Positions 1 through 6,445 of a DNA stretch of 10,568 bases are shown one piece after another (the first letter of the stretch is position 1; the number at the start of each line of letters is the position of its first letter). The notes under the pieces are model-generated. The model was given only the letters and a program-made list of their open reading frames with translations. It ran no database searches and had not been told where the DNA came from. This DNA comes from Alphaproteobacteria bacterium (lineage in GTDB: Bacteria; Pseudomonadota; Alphaproteobacteria; Rickettsiales; UBA8987), in NCBI GenBank assembly GCA_023269645.1, contig JAHFPR010000054.1:1-10568 (forward strand), read 5' to 3'. The translations under genes were made by a program, and so were the position numbers.

Positions 1-472
1 CGAATTCCCCGGTGAGAATCCCCGCTACGCTGCCATCCGCATTATAGAGAACATCCGCCGCCGGAAAACCGGGAAAAATCTGCACACCGATACTTTCCGC
101 CTGCGCCGCCAGCCAGCGGCAGAAATTCCCCAGGCGGATGATGTAATTCCCGTGATTACGCATCTGCGGCGGGATGGGCAGCTTGAAATGCTGGTCGCCG
201 CGCCCGCCGAGCAGCAGGAATTTATCCTCGGTAACAGGTGTGTTCAGCGGCGCGCCTTTTTCTTTCCAGTCGGGGATGAGTTCGTTCAGCGCGGTCGGCT
301 CCAGCACTGCGCCCGCCAGCAGATGCGCGCCCACCTCCGAGCCTTTTTCCACCACGCAGACGGAAATCTCCCGGCTTTCCTTAAGCGCAATCTGGCGGAG
401 GCGCATCGCAGCGGATAACCCCGCCGGCCCCGCCCCCACGATCACCACATCGAACTGCATGGATTCGGTCAT
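1..472 (-). CDS. Electron transfer flavoprotein-ubiquinone oxidoreductase, N-terminal part (truncated by window edge)
   Basis: The minus strand is open from an ATG at 472 to the window start (157 codons). The product begins MTESMQFDVVIVGAG, continuing PAGLSAA, which is the GxGxxG dinucleotide-binding fold for FAD at residues about 8-25. It continues with SEVGAHLLAGAVLEP, PLNTPVTEDKF and HGNYIIRLGNFCRWLA, blocks characteristic of ETF-QO. The family passes electrons from electron transfer flavoprotein, reduced by fatty-acid and amino-acid dehydrogenases, into the ubiquinone pool at the inner membrane. The C-terminal quinone-binding and 4Fe-4S parts lie outside the window. The start at 472 is supported by GGAGG nine bases upstream; a second in-frame ATG at 460 is less likely. 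The gene is divergent from the uracil-DNA glycosylase, with fewer than 40 bases between the proposed starts. Confidence 0.93.
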   Translation of the reverse strand, partial: MTESMQFDVVIVGAGPAGLSAAMRLRQIALKESREISVCVVEKGSEVGAHLLAGAVLEPTALNELIPDWKEKGAPLNTPVTEDKFLLLGGRGDQHFKLPIPPQMRNHGNYIIRLGNFCRWLAAQAESIGVQIFPGFPAADVLYNADGSVAGILTGEF

Positions 473-481
473 TGCGCTTTT

Positions 482-486
482 CCTCC
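482..486 (-). promoter_or_regulatory. Ribosome binding site of the ETF-QO gene
   Basis: Read on the minus strand this is GGAGG, nine bases before the ATG at 472. It decides the start in favour of 472 over the in-frame ATG at 460. The same short gap must also hold the promoter and leader of the divergent glycosylase gene, so the transcription signals of at least one gene probably lie inside the other's coding sequence. Confidence 0.75.
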
Positions 487-509
487 ATATATATAGTATC
501 AAGTGTACA

Positions 510-1424
510 ATGAAGTATGCCGAAGCGAAAGAGAGATATATGGACAAAATGGCGCAACTCGAATGGCAGATCTCAATGGGCGCGGATGAGGCACTGGAGG
601 ATGCGTCGGTGAACAGGCTTGCGCCGAAGGTGAAAGCGGAAAACGCCGCTGTGTCGGTTGCCGTCACTCCACCAGCAGCGAAACCCGTGATGCAAGAAGA
701 CACACAACCCTTTTACGGCTTCGCGGAACCGCCTGCTCCGGCCATGTCCCCTTTGGCCATGCGTTCCGCGCCCGTCGCACCGCAGATTATCGCCTCGCCC
801 ACGGAGGCGATGCTGAAGGCACGGCAACTTGCCGATAGCGCAAGAACGCTCGCAGAACTTCGGGATGCGGTTAAAAATTTCGACGGGCTGGCCATCTGCC
901 GCACTGCCACCAACACCGTGTTCGCGGATGGCAACCCCGAAGCGCAGATCATGTTCATCGGCGAAGCACCGGGCGCGAACGAGGACGCGGAAGGCATCCC
1001 CTTCTGCGGTCAGGCGGGGCAGCTTATGGATACACTGGTGAAATGGATCGGGCTGGATCGTCGCAAAAATATCTACATCAGCAACACGCTGTTCTGGCGG
1101 CCTCCCGGAAACCGCCGCCCCACGCCGGAGGAACTGGCGGTCTGCAAGCCGTTTGTGGAGAAGCACATCGCGCTGGTGAATCCGAAAATCCTGGTGCTGT
1201 GGGGAGCGACCGCCACCACCGCGCTCCTCGATAGCAAAATCGCCATCACCAAACTGCGCGGTACATTCCACCACTATACCAACGGGTATCTTGGGCAGGA
1301 AATTGATACGCTGGCCGTATTCCATCCCTCGTATCTGCTCCGGCAGCCCGGCCAGAAACGCGAAATGTGGCGGGATTTGCTGGTGTTGCAGGATTTTATT
1401 CGGGAGAAAGGGATTGTGGTTTAA
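510..1424 (+). CDS. Uracil-DNA glycosylase, family 4-like (SPO1 DNA polymerase-related type)
   Basis: The protein is 304 residues from 510. Family 4 enzymes remove uracil from DNA to start base-excision repair. Motif 1 GEAPGANED lies at residues 151-159 with the catalytic-position acid E152, GQAGQLMD follows at 167-174, and motif 2 HPSYLLR is at 272-278. Of the four iron-sulfur cysteine positions in canonical family 4 enzymes, two appear replaced (L127, and W196 in FWRPP) while C130 and C212 remain. From memory, FWRPP is common in alphaproteobacterial members, so this may be a lineage trait. Residues 1-110 are a poorly conserved extension, although LEWQISMGADEAL at 17-29 resembles the N-terminus of related proteins. 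The start is uncertain: 510 lacks a good ribosome site, and ATG 540 is preceded by the purine run AAAGAGAG. The reading frame stays open upstream to 174, but that part overlaps the divergent gene. Confidence 0.9.
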   Translation: MKYAEAKERYMDKMAQLEWQISMGADEALEDASVNRLAPKVKAENAAVSVAVTPPAAKPVMQEDTQPFYGFAEPPAPAMSPLAMRSAPVAPQIIASPTEAMLKARQLADSARTLAELRDAVKNFDGLAICRTATNTVFADGNPEAQIMFIGEAPGANEDAEGIPFCGQAGQLMDTLVKWIGLDRRKNIYISNTLFWRPPGNRRPTPEELAVCKPFVEKHIALVNPKILVLWGATATTALLDSKIAITKLRGTFHHYTNGYLGQEIDTLAVFHPSYLLRQPGQKREMWRDLLVLQDFIREKGIVV

Positions 1425-1437
1425 GTACGTCCACACC

Positions 1438-1506
1438 TGTCATGTTGAGCGAAGCGAAACATCTCCTGATATGGCGGGGGATTCTTCGCTTGCGCTCAGA
1501 ATGACA
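1438..1506. repeat. Palindromic repeat, TGTCAT...ATGACA type, 69 bases, intergenic
   Basis: The left arm starts TGTCATGTTGAGCGAAGCG and the right arm ends GCGCTCAGAATGACA. The two arms are imperfect inverted copies. Each arm is also a local hairpin: ATGTT/AACAT on the left and ATTCT/AGAAT on the right. The closest relatives in the window are the copies at 7390 and 9681, which lie inside genes. This copy starts 13 bases after the glycosylase stop codon and may fold at the end of that transcript. Confidence 0.85.
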
Positions 1507-1528
1507 AGAACGTGCAGGATAACAAATC

Positions 1529-1544
1529 GTGATATAAATATCAC
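1529..1544. promoter_or_regulatory. Perfect short palindrome upstream of the pilin gene, operator-like
   Basis: GTGATAT and ATATCAC flank a two-base spacer, giving a perfect 7+2+7 inverted repeat in an AT-rich stretch. Its size suits a dimeric regulator, but it lies more than 200 bases from the pilin start and no regulator gene is nearby. The role is inferred only. Confidence 0.3.
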
Positions 1545-1603
1545 TTCGTATAGCTATCTGATTTTACATAAAATTTTACGCAAGTTTTTCGTTGGAAATC
1601 ATT

Positions 1604-1633
1604 ACTCATTTCGTAATATATGCTGAAATGAGT
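1604..1633. repeat. Stem-loop upstream of the pilin gene
   Basis: ACTCATTTC (1604-1612) and GAAATGAGT (1625-1633) are perfect 9-base complements around a 12-base loop. No T-run follows, so it is not a standard terminator. It could be an operator or a structure in a long leader of the pilin transcript. Confidence 0.45.
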
Positions 1634-1667
1634 GGCCAGTCCGTTCGGAATATGCGAATTTAAGCCG

Positions 1668-1696
1668 TTGTTTTTAGGGTGGAGGTGCGCTAGTGT
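1668..1696 (+). promoter_or_regulatory. Weak candidate sigma-70-type promoter for the pilin gene
   Basis: TTGTTT, exactly 17 bases, then TAGTGT. The spacing is ideal but the -10 hexamer is poor. It would give a leader of roughly 55 bases before the start at 1758. I saw no better pair in the AT-rich region above. Confidence 0.2.
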
Positions 1697-1741
1697 ATCT
1701 GGCAAGCCTTTTTTGTTACGGGGTTAAATTTTTCAAAAAAT

Positions 1742-1748
1742 GAGGAGG
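1742..1748 (+). promoter_or_regulatory. Ribosome binding site deciding the pilin start
   Basis: GAGGAGG ends nine bases before ATG 1758. An in-frame ATG at 1740 sits just upstream of this motif and has no site of its own, so translation should begin at 1758. Confidence 0.8.
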
Positions 1749-1757
1749 ATTACGATT

Positions 1758-2642
1758 ATGGTACAAAAATCATTGAAGAAACGAGCGCAGGCGCGCCGAC
1801 AGGAGCGCGGCTTCACCCTGGTGGAAATGTCCATCGTGCTGGTGATTATCGGGCTGATCGTGGGCGGTGTGCTCGTAGGGCAGGATCTGGTAAAGGCCGC
1901 ACAAATCCGCGCGGTGGTATCGCAGGTTCAGCAATATGACGCAGCCATCAACACTTTCCGCGGCAAGTATGACTGCCTGCCGGGGGATTGCGCCAAGGCT
2001 ACAACCTTCCTGGGATGCCTCACGGGTACGCTGGGTGGCGCGGGATTGCAGTGTAATGGCAACGGTAATGGCAGGCTGGACGATCTGGCGAACATTGCCA
2101 CACCGGGTACTAACACGCTTGCAGGTGCTTTCAACGGCGAATTGCAGGCGTTCTGGTATCACTTGAGCCTGGCTAACATGGTTGCCGGCCAGTATATTAT
2201 TACCACAGGTGCGGCAGTAACCGGTGCAGCGGTAGATACGCAATATCCTGCAACCAAGCTGAAGAAAGGTGGCATCATCGCAATGAGCGAAGGTGCAACG
2301 GGTATCTGGATGGTAGGCGTTTCTCCCGCGCTTTCCGGGTATACGGCTGCGGCTGCCAACTTTATCACAGGTACGGGCGCGAACAACCTGACGGCAACCG
2401 AGGCATATGGCATTGACAACAAGCTGGATGATGGCATGGTGAATACGGGCATGGCGTATCATGTGCGGGCGAATGATGCGAACGCCCTTACTGCCATCGG
2501 GGTACAGGCTGTCGTGCTTACCGGTGCGGCTGGTGCAACGTGCTGGGCGGCAACTCCGGGAGCGGCAACAACTCCGGTGGATTATCAGCTTTCCAACCAG
2601 AACAATGCCTGCACACTCCGCATCCGTATGCAGGGTTCTTAA
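1758..2642 (+). CDS. Type IV pilin-like protein with prepilin-type N-terminal methylation/cleavage signal
   Basis: The protein is 294 residues. A basic leader (KSLKKRAQARRQER) ends in the prepilin peptidase motif RG^FTLVEMS: cleavage is expected after G18, with F19 N-methylated and E23 as the conserved +5 glutamate. Residues 24-48 are the hydrophobic helix that anchors and packs the subunit. A spaced pair of cysteines at C73 and C78 surrounds LPGD; similar DxxPGD motifs occur in other alphaproteobacterial pilin-like proteins. The rest is Gly/Ala/Thr-rich with few charged residues, as in an exported, surface-exposed beta-rich domain, and ends with two more cysteines near the C-terminus. It could be a major pilin, a minor pilin or a type II secretion pseudopilin. 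No assembly genes lie in the window, so the system is undecided. It stands alone, with its own leader region and terminator. Confidence 0.85.
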   Translation: MVQKSLKKRAQARRQERGFTLVEMSIVLVIIGLIVGGVLVGQDLVKAAQIRAVVSQVQQYDAAINTFRGKYDCLPGDCAKATTFLGCLTGTLGGAGLQCNGNGNGRLDDLANIATPGTNTLAGAFNGELQAFWYHLSLANMVAGQYIITTGAAVTGAAVDTQYPATKLKKGGIIAMSEGATGIWMVGVSPALSGYTAAAANFITGTGANNLTATEAYGIDNKLDDGMVNTGMAYHVRANDANALTAIGVQAVVLTGAAGATCWAATPGAATTPVDYQLSNQNNACTLRIRMQGS

Positions 2643-2667
2643 TCGCAGGATGACTTAAGTGATTTTG

Positions 2668-2704
2668 AAGGGCTGCTCCACACGGGGCAGCCCTTTTTGC
2701 TTTT
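2668..2704 (+). terminator. Rho-independent terminator of the pilin gene
   Basis: A perfect 9-base stem, AAGGGCTGC (2668-2676) with GCAGCCCTT (2687-2695), encloses a 10-base loop and runs into TTTTTGCTTTT. It lies 25 bases after the pilin stop codon. Confidence 0.9.
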
Positions 2705-2707
2705 ATG

Positions 2708-2787
2708 CGTCATTGCGAGCGGAGCGAAGCAATCCAGCCGTGCCATGCAGGAAGGTTCTGGATTGCTTCGCTCCGCTCGCAATGACG
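2708..2787. repeat. Perfect 30-base-arm palindromic repeat, CGTCAT...ATGACG type
   Basis: The left arm (2708-2737, starting CGTCATTGCGAGCGGAGCG) is the exact complement of the right arm (2758-2787), with a 20-base loop between. Each arm is also a hairpin with ATTGC/GCAAT ends. The perfect match between arms suggests it is the youngest or best-maintained copy here. It begins directly after the pilin terminator and fills most of the gap before the ELM1-family gene. Confidence 0.92.
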
Positions 2788-2833
2788 AAATAAATTCTTC
2801 CCCATCACCCCTTCCCTGCGCTAAACTCCCTCC

Positions 2834-3838
2834 ATGCAAAACGACTCTCCGCTCATCTGGGTGCTGGCTGATGACAAGGCCGGGCATCGCCATCAGGCAC
2901 TCGGCGTGGCGCAGGCACTCAAGCTGCCTTGCGTCACGAAACAGCTTGCCTACACGCGCCTGGCCGGGCTTCCGAACTTCCTGAAATGTGGCGCGCTGCT
3001 TGGAATCACCCCGGAAACGCAGAAACTTCTTACCCCCCCCTGGCCGGATGTGGTGATTGCCGCAGGCCGACGTACCGCGCCGGTGGCGCGCGCCATCAAA
3101 CGGTGGAACAAGGGAAAAACATTCCTCGCGCAGCTGATGTGGCCGGGCGCGCCAGTGTGGGGGTTCGACCTTATCGCTGTGCCGGAACATGATGGAATAG
3201 CCGCTTCCGATCTGGTGATTACCACGATCGGCGCGCCGCACCATCTTGCGCCCGCACTGCTGATTCCCGCGAAGGAAGAATGGCAGACGGTGGTGGAGCA
3301 TCTTCCACGCCCGCGCATCGCTGTGCTTGTCGGCGGCACGGTGGGAAAAAAAGGCGAGTTTACGGGTGATGAGGCCGCGCATATCGGCTATATCGCTTCC
3401 CGCATAGCAGGGCAGGCGGAGGGATCGCTGCTGGTGAGCACCAGTCGGCGAACCCCGCCGCTCGCAGTGAAGTGGCTGAAGGAAAGCATCGCCTGCGCAC
3501 ACACCTGGTATGAATATCAGGAGGGCAGCCCGAATCCGTATCTCGGCTTCCTCGCCAGCGCGGATGCGATTATCGTTACCGGGGATTCCGTTTCCATGTG
3601 CTCCGAGGCGTGTTTCATGGGCAAGCCGGTGTTCATCCACGTACCCGGAAACCTTCCCGCAAAACACCGCAAGTTCCTCGACCACCTGTTCGCGGAAGGC
3701 TATGCGCAGCCTCTGCCGGAGGGAGAGGCACTCCCCGCAGCGGAATCCTGGCAGGGCAGGGACGGCAGAAAACTCGATGAGGCATTCGGCGTGGCGGCGG
3801 AAATCAGGAAGCGGCTAAATAAGAAAAATGAAGGGTGA
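2834..3838 (+). CDS. ELM1-family protein (DUF1022, mitochondrial fission ELM1-like)
   Basis: The protein is 334 residues. The opening WVLADDKAGHRHQALGVAQAL (residues about 9-29) is the family signature DxKxGHxxQxxGLA. Later blocks GGTVGKKGEFT, LLVSTSRRTPP, GSPNPYLGFLASADAIIVTGDSVSM and GKPVFIHV match the ELM1/DUF1022 family, whose fold resembles GT-B glycosyltransferases. The plant homologue ELM1 recruits dynamin to mitochondria. The bacterial function is not established, and a role in envelope sugar chemistry is a guess from fold. The start has no Shine-Dalgarno sequence. TAAACT at 2822-2827 is at the distance expected if transcription starts on the ATG itself, so a leaderless mRNA is possible. 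The gene is preceded by a palindromic repeat and followed after 5 bases by the promoter of the peroxiredoxin gene. Confidence 0.88.
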   Translation: MQNDSPLIWVLADDKAGHRHQALGVAQALKLPCVTKQLAYTRLAGLPNFLKCGALLGITPETQKLLTPPWPDVVIAAGRRTAPVARAIKRWNKGKTFLAQLMWPGAPVWGFDLIAVPEHDGIAASDLVITTIGAPHHLAPALLIPAKEEWQTVVEHLPRPRIAVLVGGTVGKKGEFTGDEAAHIGYIASRIAGQAEGSLLVSTSRRTPPLAVKWLKESIACAHTWYEYQEGSPNPYLGFLASADAIIVTGDSVSMCSEACFMGKPVFIHVPGNLPAKHRKFLDHLFAEGYAQPLPEGEALPAAESWQGRDGRKLDEAFGVAAEIRKRLNKKNEG

Positions 3839-3843
3839 AGTGG

Positions 3844-3872
3844 TTGAACTTCGCCGCAAGCGCGCTTATATA
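3844..3872 (+). promoter_or_regulatory. Sigma-70-type promoter of the peroxiredoxin gene
   Basis: TTGAAC (3844-3849), 17 bases, then TATATA (3867-3872), with overlapping TATAAG alternatives just downstream. It starts six bases after the previous stop codon and leaves a leader of about 28 bases containing AAGGAG at 3896-3901, six bases before ATG 3908. I could not identify an OxyR-type operator by eye. Confidence 0.6.
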
Positions 3873-3907
3873 TAAGCATCAACCCCACACCAACCAAGGA
3901 GCACCAG

Positions 3908-4510
3908 ATGGCTGTACTCGTAGGCAAGGAAGCCCCGGATTTCACCGCAACCGCCGTGATGCCGGATAATAGTTTCAATGATAAGTTCAACCTCCGCAGT
4001 TTCCTGAAGGGAAAAACGGGTGTGCTGTTTTTTTATCCGCTGGATTTCACCTTCGTGTGCCCTTCGGAAATCATTGCGTTCCATAATAAAATCAAGGAAT
4101 TCAAAACGCGCAATACGGAAGTGATCGGCGTTTCGGTGGATTCGCATTTCAGCCATCTGGCGTGGAAGAATACGCCGGTGGAAAAGGGCGGCATCGGCAA
4201 TGTGCAGTATCCGCTGGTGGCTGATCTCACCAAGCAGATCGCGCGCGATTACGATGTGCTCACCAACAACGCGGTGGCGTTTCGCGGCACGTTCCTGATC
4301 GACAAAAAATTCACCGTGCGCCATCAACTGGTGAACGATCTGCCGCTTGGCAGATCCATCGAGGAAGCCATCCGCATGGTGGACGCGCTGCACTTCAACG
4401 AGGAAAACGGCGAAGTCTGCCCGGCAGGCTGGCATCGCGGCGAGGAAGGCATGAAGCCGGATGCCGAGGGCGTTGCGGGGTATCTGAAGAAGAACGCATC
4501 GAAACTTTAA
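3908..4510 (+). CDS. Typical 2-Cys peroxiredoxin (AhpC/Prx1 class)
   Basis: The protein is 200 residues, full length for the family. It reduces hydrogen peroxide, organic peroxides and peroxynitrite in the cytoplasm. The active site P44-L-D-F-T48-F-V-C51-P-S-E carries the peroxidatic cysteine C51 with the supporting threonine T48, and R126 fits the conserved active-site arginine. The resolving cysteine is C171 in EVCPAGW, and these form the intersubunit disulfide. KGGIG at 93-97 matches the GGLG loop linked to overoxidation sensitivity in eukaryotic Prx1. The C-terminal YF motif is YL (GYLKKN), so the sensitivity is uncertain. The disulfide would be re-reduced by a thioredoxin or AhpF-like partner; trxB lies two genes downstream. 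It has its own promoter and a good ribosome site, and a palindromic repeat begins six bases after its stop codon. Confidence 0.96.
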   Translation: MAVLVGKEAPDFTATAVMPDNSFNDKFNLRSFLKGKTGVLFFYPLDFTFVCPSEIIAFHNKIKEFKTRNTEVIGVSVDSHFSHLAWKNTPVEKGGIGNVQYPLVADLTKQIARDYDVLTNNAVAFRGTFLIDKKFTVRHQLVNDLPLGRSIEEAIRMVDALHFNEENGEVCPAGWHRGEEGMKPDAEGVAGYLKKNASKL

Positions 4511-4516
4511 TTACAC

Positions 4517-4624
4517 CGTCATCCTCGCGCAAGCGGGGATCCAGTCTAAGCCGCGTCTGCGGCGATAAGGCATTTTGCGGCGTAGACACGCCGCTGCTGG
4601 ATTCCCGCCTTCGCGGGAATGACG
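4517..4624. repeat. Palindromic repeat, CGTCAT...ATGACG type, 108 bases, with four nested hairpins
   Basis: The outer arms (4517-4544 and 4597-4624) are complementary with a few mismatches. The left arm alone folds as CCTCGC-GCAA-GCGGGG and the right arm as TTCCCGC-CTTC-GCGGGAA. Between them are two perfect hairpins: GCCGC-GTCT-GCGGC (4550-4563) and GCGGCGT-AGAC-ACGCCGC (4577-4594). The overall shape is cloverleaf-like. The last 26 bases of the right half (4598-4623) are identical to 6690-6715 in another copy. It lies between the peroxiredoxin stop and the HNH gene. Confidence 0.9.
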
Positions 4625-4668
4625 CGGGGGGATGCCAGAGGCAGCGGGGTATTCAGGAGTCGGTTTAT

Positions 4669-5397
4669 ATGGAAAATAATCGTCAGAAAATATCCAACGA
4701 AGCGGTGAATGAAGCCTACCAGATGGCAAAAAAAGTCTATGATGGAGAACTCCGCCAAAAAGATGCGTTAAAACATATTCATATGAAGGTATCTTCAGCA
4801 AAGGATTACATTGGTAATTTTAAGCAGATGCGCCAAGGAAAAGCCTATGGTCGTGGATTCAATGCCTACTCAACAGAGCATTATCTAAAAAATATTTATA
4901 AAGACTATGGCTCGGAAGGCCTGGAAATAGCTTTGGTTGCAGTAAAGGAGCATTCTACTTACAACAAAAGTGCTGGAAAAAAACCTCTAGAACTATACGC
5001 CAAATACCTTCAAATTCTGAATGATGATAAGCGTACCAAAAACGAATACCGCCTCCCCGAAGAAGTAGAACTCGCAATAATTCTGAAAGAAGGATCAGTC
5101 AGGCAAATTACTATCAATGCCTATGAACGCAATCCGAAGGCGCGGAAAAAATGTATAGATCATTATGATGCTAGATGCAGCATCTGTGCGTTTGATTTTG
5201 AACAGGCCTATGGGGAAATGGGAAAGGGATATATACACGTTCATCACATAGTGGAAATTTCTACCATCGGTAAAGAATATGAAATAGACCCCATTCAGGA
5301 TTTAAGGCCAGTTTGCCCGAACTGCCATGCCATGCTGCACCAGAAAAAACCTGCCTATACGCCTGAAGAACTAAAAAGTTTTGTTGTTAGGCCTTAA
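4669..5397 (+). CDS. HNH endonuclease, McrA-like C-terminal domain, possible restriction/defence protein
   Basis: The protein is 242 residues. The C-terminal part (about 155-238) is an HNH nuclease of the type annotated as 5-methylcytosine-specific restriction protein A. The zinc-binding pairs are C170-x2-C173 and C216-x2-C219. The catalytic region has HVHHIVEIS (H192, H193), DLRPVCPNCHAMLH (N218, H220, H224), and the flank RNPKARKKCIDHY. The N-terminal 130 residues are Lys- and Tyr-rich, mostly helical in look, and I cannot name a domain; by position they could recognise DNA. The start is supported by AGGAG (4655-4659), nine bases upstream. The gene is clearly more AT-rich than its neighbours, splits the peroxiredoxin and trxB pair, and sits directly after a palindromic repeat, which suggests acquisition by transfer. 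Cleavage of modified foreign DNA is an inference. Confidence 0.85.
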   Translation: MENNRQKISNEAVNEAYQMAKKVYDGELRQKDALKHIHMKVSSAKDYIGNFKQMRQGKAYGRGFNAYSTEHYLKNIYKDYGSEGLEIALVAVKEHSTYNKSAGKKPLELYAKYLQILNDDKRTKNEYRLPEEVELAIILKEGSVRQITINAYERNPKARKKCIDHYDARCSICAFDFEQAYGEMGKGYIHVHHIVEISTIGKEYEIDPIQDLRPVCPNCHAMLHQKKPAYTPEELKSFVVRP

Positions 5398-5411
5398 AAC
5401 TTGGAACCCAT

Positions 5412-6359
5412 ATGACCACACACCGCACTAAAATCCTCATCCTCGGCTCCGGGCCTGCCGGGGCGACTGCTGCGATATATACCGCGCGGGCGAACCTGAA
5501 GCCGATTCTGGTGCACGGGATGCAGCCGGGCGGGCAGATGACCATCACCACGGATGTAGAGAATTATCCCGGCTTCGCAGAGGCGATTCAAGGGCCGTGG
5601 CTGATGGAGCAGATGGAGAAACAGGCCGTCCATGTCGGCGCGACCCTCATCGCCGATACCATCCTGGAGGTGGATTTCTCCAAACGTCCGTTTACTCTGA
5701 AGGGCGATTCTGGCGATACCTACATTGCGGATGTGGTCATCATTTCCACGGGCGCGCAGGCGAAATGGCTGGGGCTTCCGACGGAGGAAAAATACCAGGG
5801 CTACGGCGTTTCCGGCTGCGCCACGTGCGACGGATTTTTCTTCCGTGGCAAGGAAGTGCTGGTTATCGGCGGCGGAAATACGGCGGTGGAGGAGGCACTG
5901 TTCCTCACCAATTTCGCCACGAAAGTTACGGTCATCCACCGGAGGGATAGCTTCCGCGCCGAAAAAGTGATGCAGGAACGGCTGTTCAAGCATCCGAAAG
6001 TGGAAGTGATCTGGGATAGTGCGCTGGAGGAAGTGCTGGGCACGGAAGACCCGCGTGGGGTTACCGGCGCGAAGATAAAGAACCTTAAAACCGGGAAAAT
6101 AACGGAGCTGAAAGCGGACGGCATTTTCATCGCCATCGGCCACAAGCCGAACACGGATATATTCAAGGATACCGGGCTGGAAATGGATAAGGATGGTTAC
6201 CTTGTCACGAAGCCCGGTACACCGAAAACCGCGATTAAAGGCGTGTTTGCCGCCGGGGATGTGCAGGATAAAACCTACCGCCAGGCCGTCACCGCCGCCG
6301 GAACCGGCTGCATGGCCGCGCTGGATGCCGCGCGCCTGCTGGAAGAGGAAGTGGCTTAG
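5412..6359 (+). CDS. trxB: Thioredoxin reductase (NADPH)
   Basis: The protein is 315 residues, the usual size. It transfers electrons from NADPH through FAD and a redox disulfide to thioredoxin in the cytoplasm. FAD-binding GSGPAG is at 12-17 and PGGQMTITTDVENYPGF at 39-55. The redox-active pair is C136-A-T-C139-D. The NADPH site is GGGNTA at 153-158 with HRRDSFR at 176-182 for the 2'-phosphate. AAGDVQDKTYRQAVTAAGTG near the C-terminus is the second FAD motif. It begins 14 bases after the HNH stop codon, with only a weak ribosome site (TTGGAA) and no visible promoter in the gap, so it is probably co-transcribed with, or promoted from within, the HNH gene. It is a plausible partner of the upstream peroxiredoxin via thioredoxin. 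Confidence 0.97.
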   Translation: MTTHRTKILILGSGPAGATAAIYTARANLKPILVHGMQPGGQMTITTDVENYPGFAEAIQGPWLMEQMEKQAVHVGATLIADTILEVDFSKRPFTLKGDSGDTYIADVVIISTGAQAKWLGLPTEEKYQGYGVSGCATCDGFFFRGKEVLVIGGGNTAVEEALFLTNFATKVTVIHRRDSFRAEKVMQERLFKHPKVEVIWDSALEEVLGTEDPRGVTGAKIKNLKTGKITELKADGIFIAIGHKPNTDIFKDTGLEMDKDGYLVTKPGTPKTAIKGVFAAGDVQDKTYRQAVTAAGTGCMAALDAARLLEEEVA

Positions 6360-6394
6360 CCGTTCGTTTTTTGAGGCTGTTCCGCATTTTCCCC

Positions 6395-6423
6395 TTGCCT
6401 GGAAAGCACTTTTGCACTAGCTT
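6395..6423 (+). promoter_or_regulatory. Candidate promoter of tRNA-Ala
   Basis: TTGCCT, exactly 17 bases, then TAGCTT, placing initiation about 15-20 bases before the mature tRNA. The -10 hexamer is weak. A 7-base inverted repeat, CCTGGAA (6398-6404) and TTCCAGG (6432-6438), overlaps it. Confidence 0.3.
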
Positions 6424-6445
6424 CTGCTCCCTTCCAGGGACTTGT

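Noticed and set aside
174..509. An N-terminal extension of the glycosylase frame back to 174
   Set aside because: It would overlap the divergent ETF-QO gene almost completely and reads as low-complexity shadow sequence; the conserved-looking N-terminus begins after 510.
573..1436. A 287-codon minus-strand frame
   Set aside because: It is antisense to the uracil-DNA glycosylase, whose catalytic motifs are clear.
1699..1716. A sigma-54-like TGGCAAG sequence upstream of the pilin gene
   Set aside because: The -12 GC element is missing at the required distance; only a T-run is present.
2639..3685. A 348-codon open frame on the minus strand
   Set aside because: It is antisense to the ELM1-family gene and runs through the pilin terminator and a palindromic repeat; the protein is rich in His and Arg as expected of a shadow frame.
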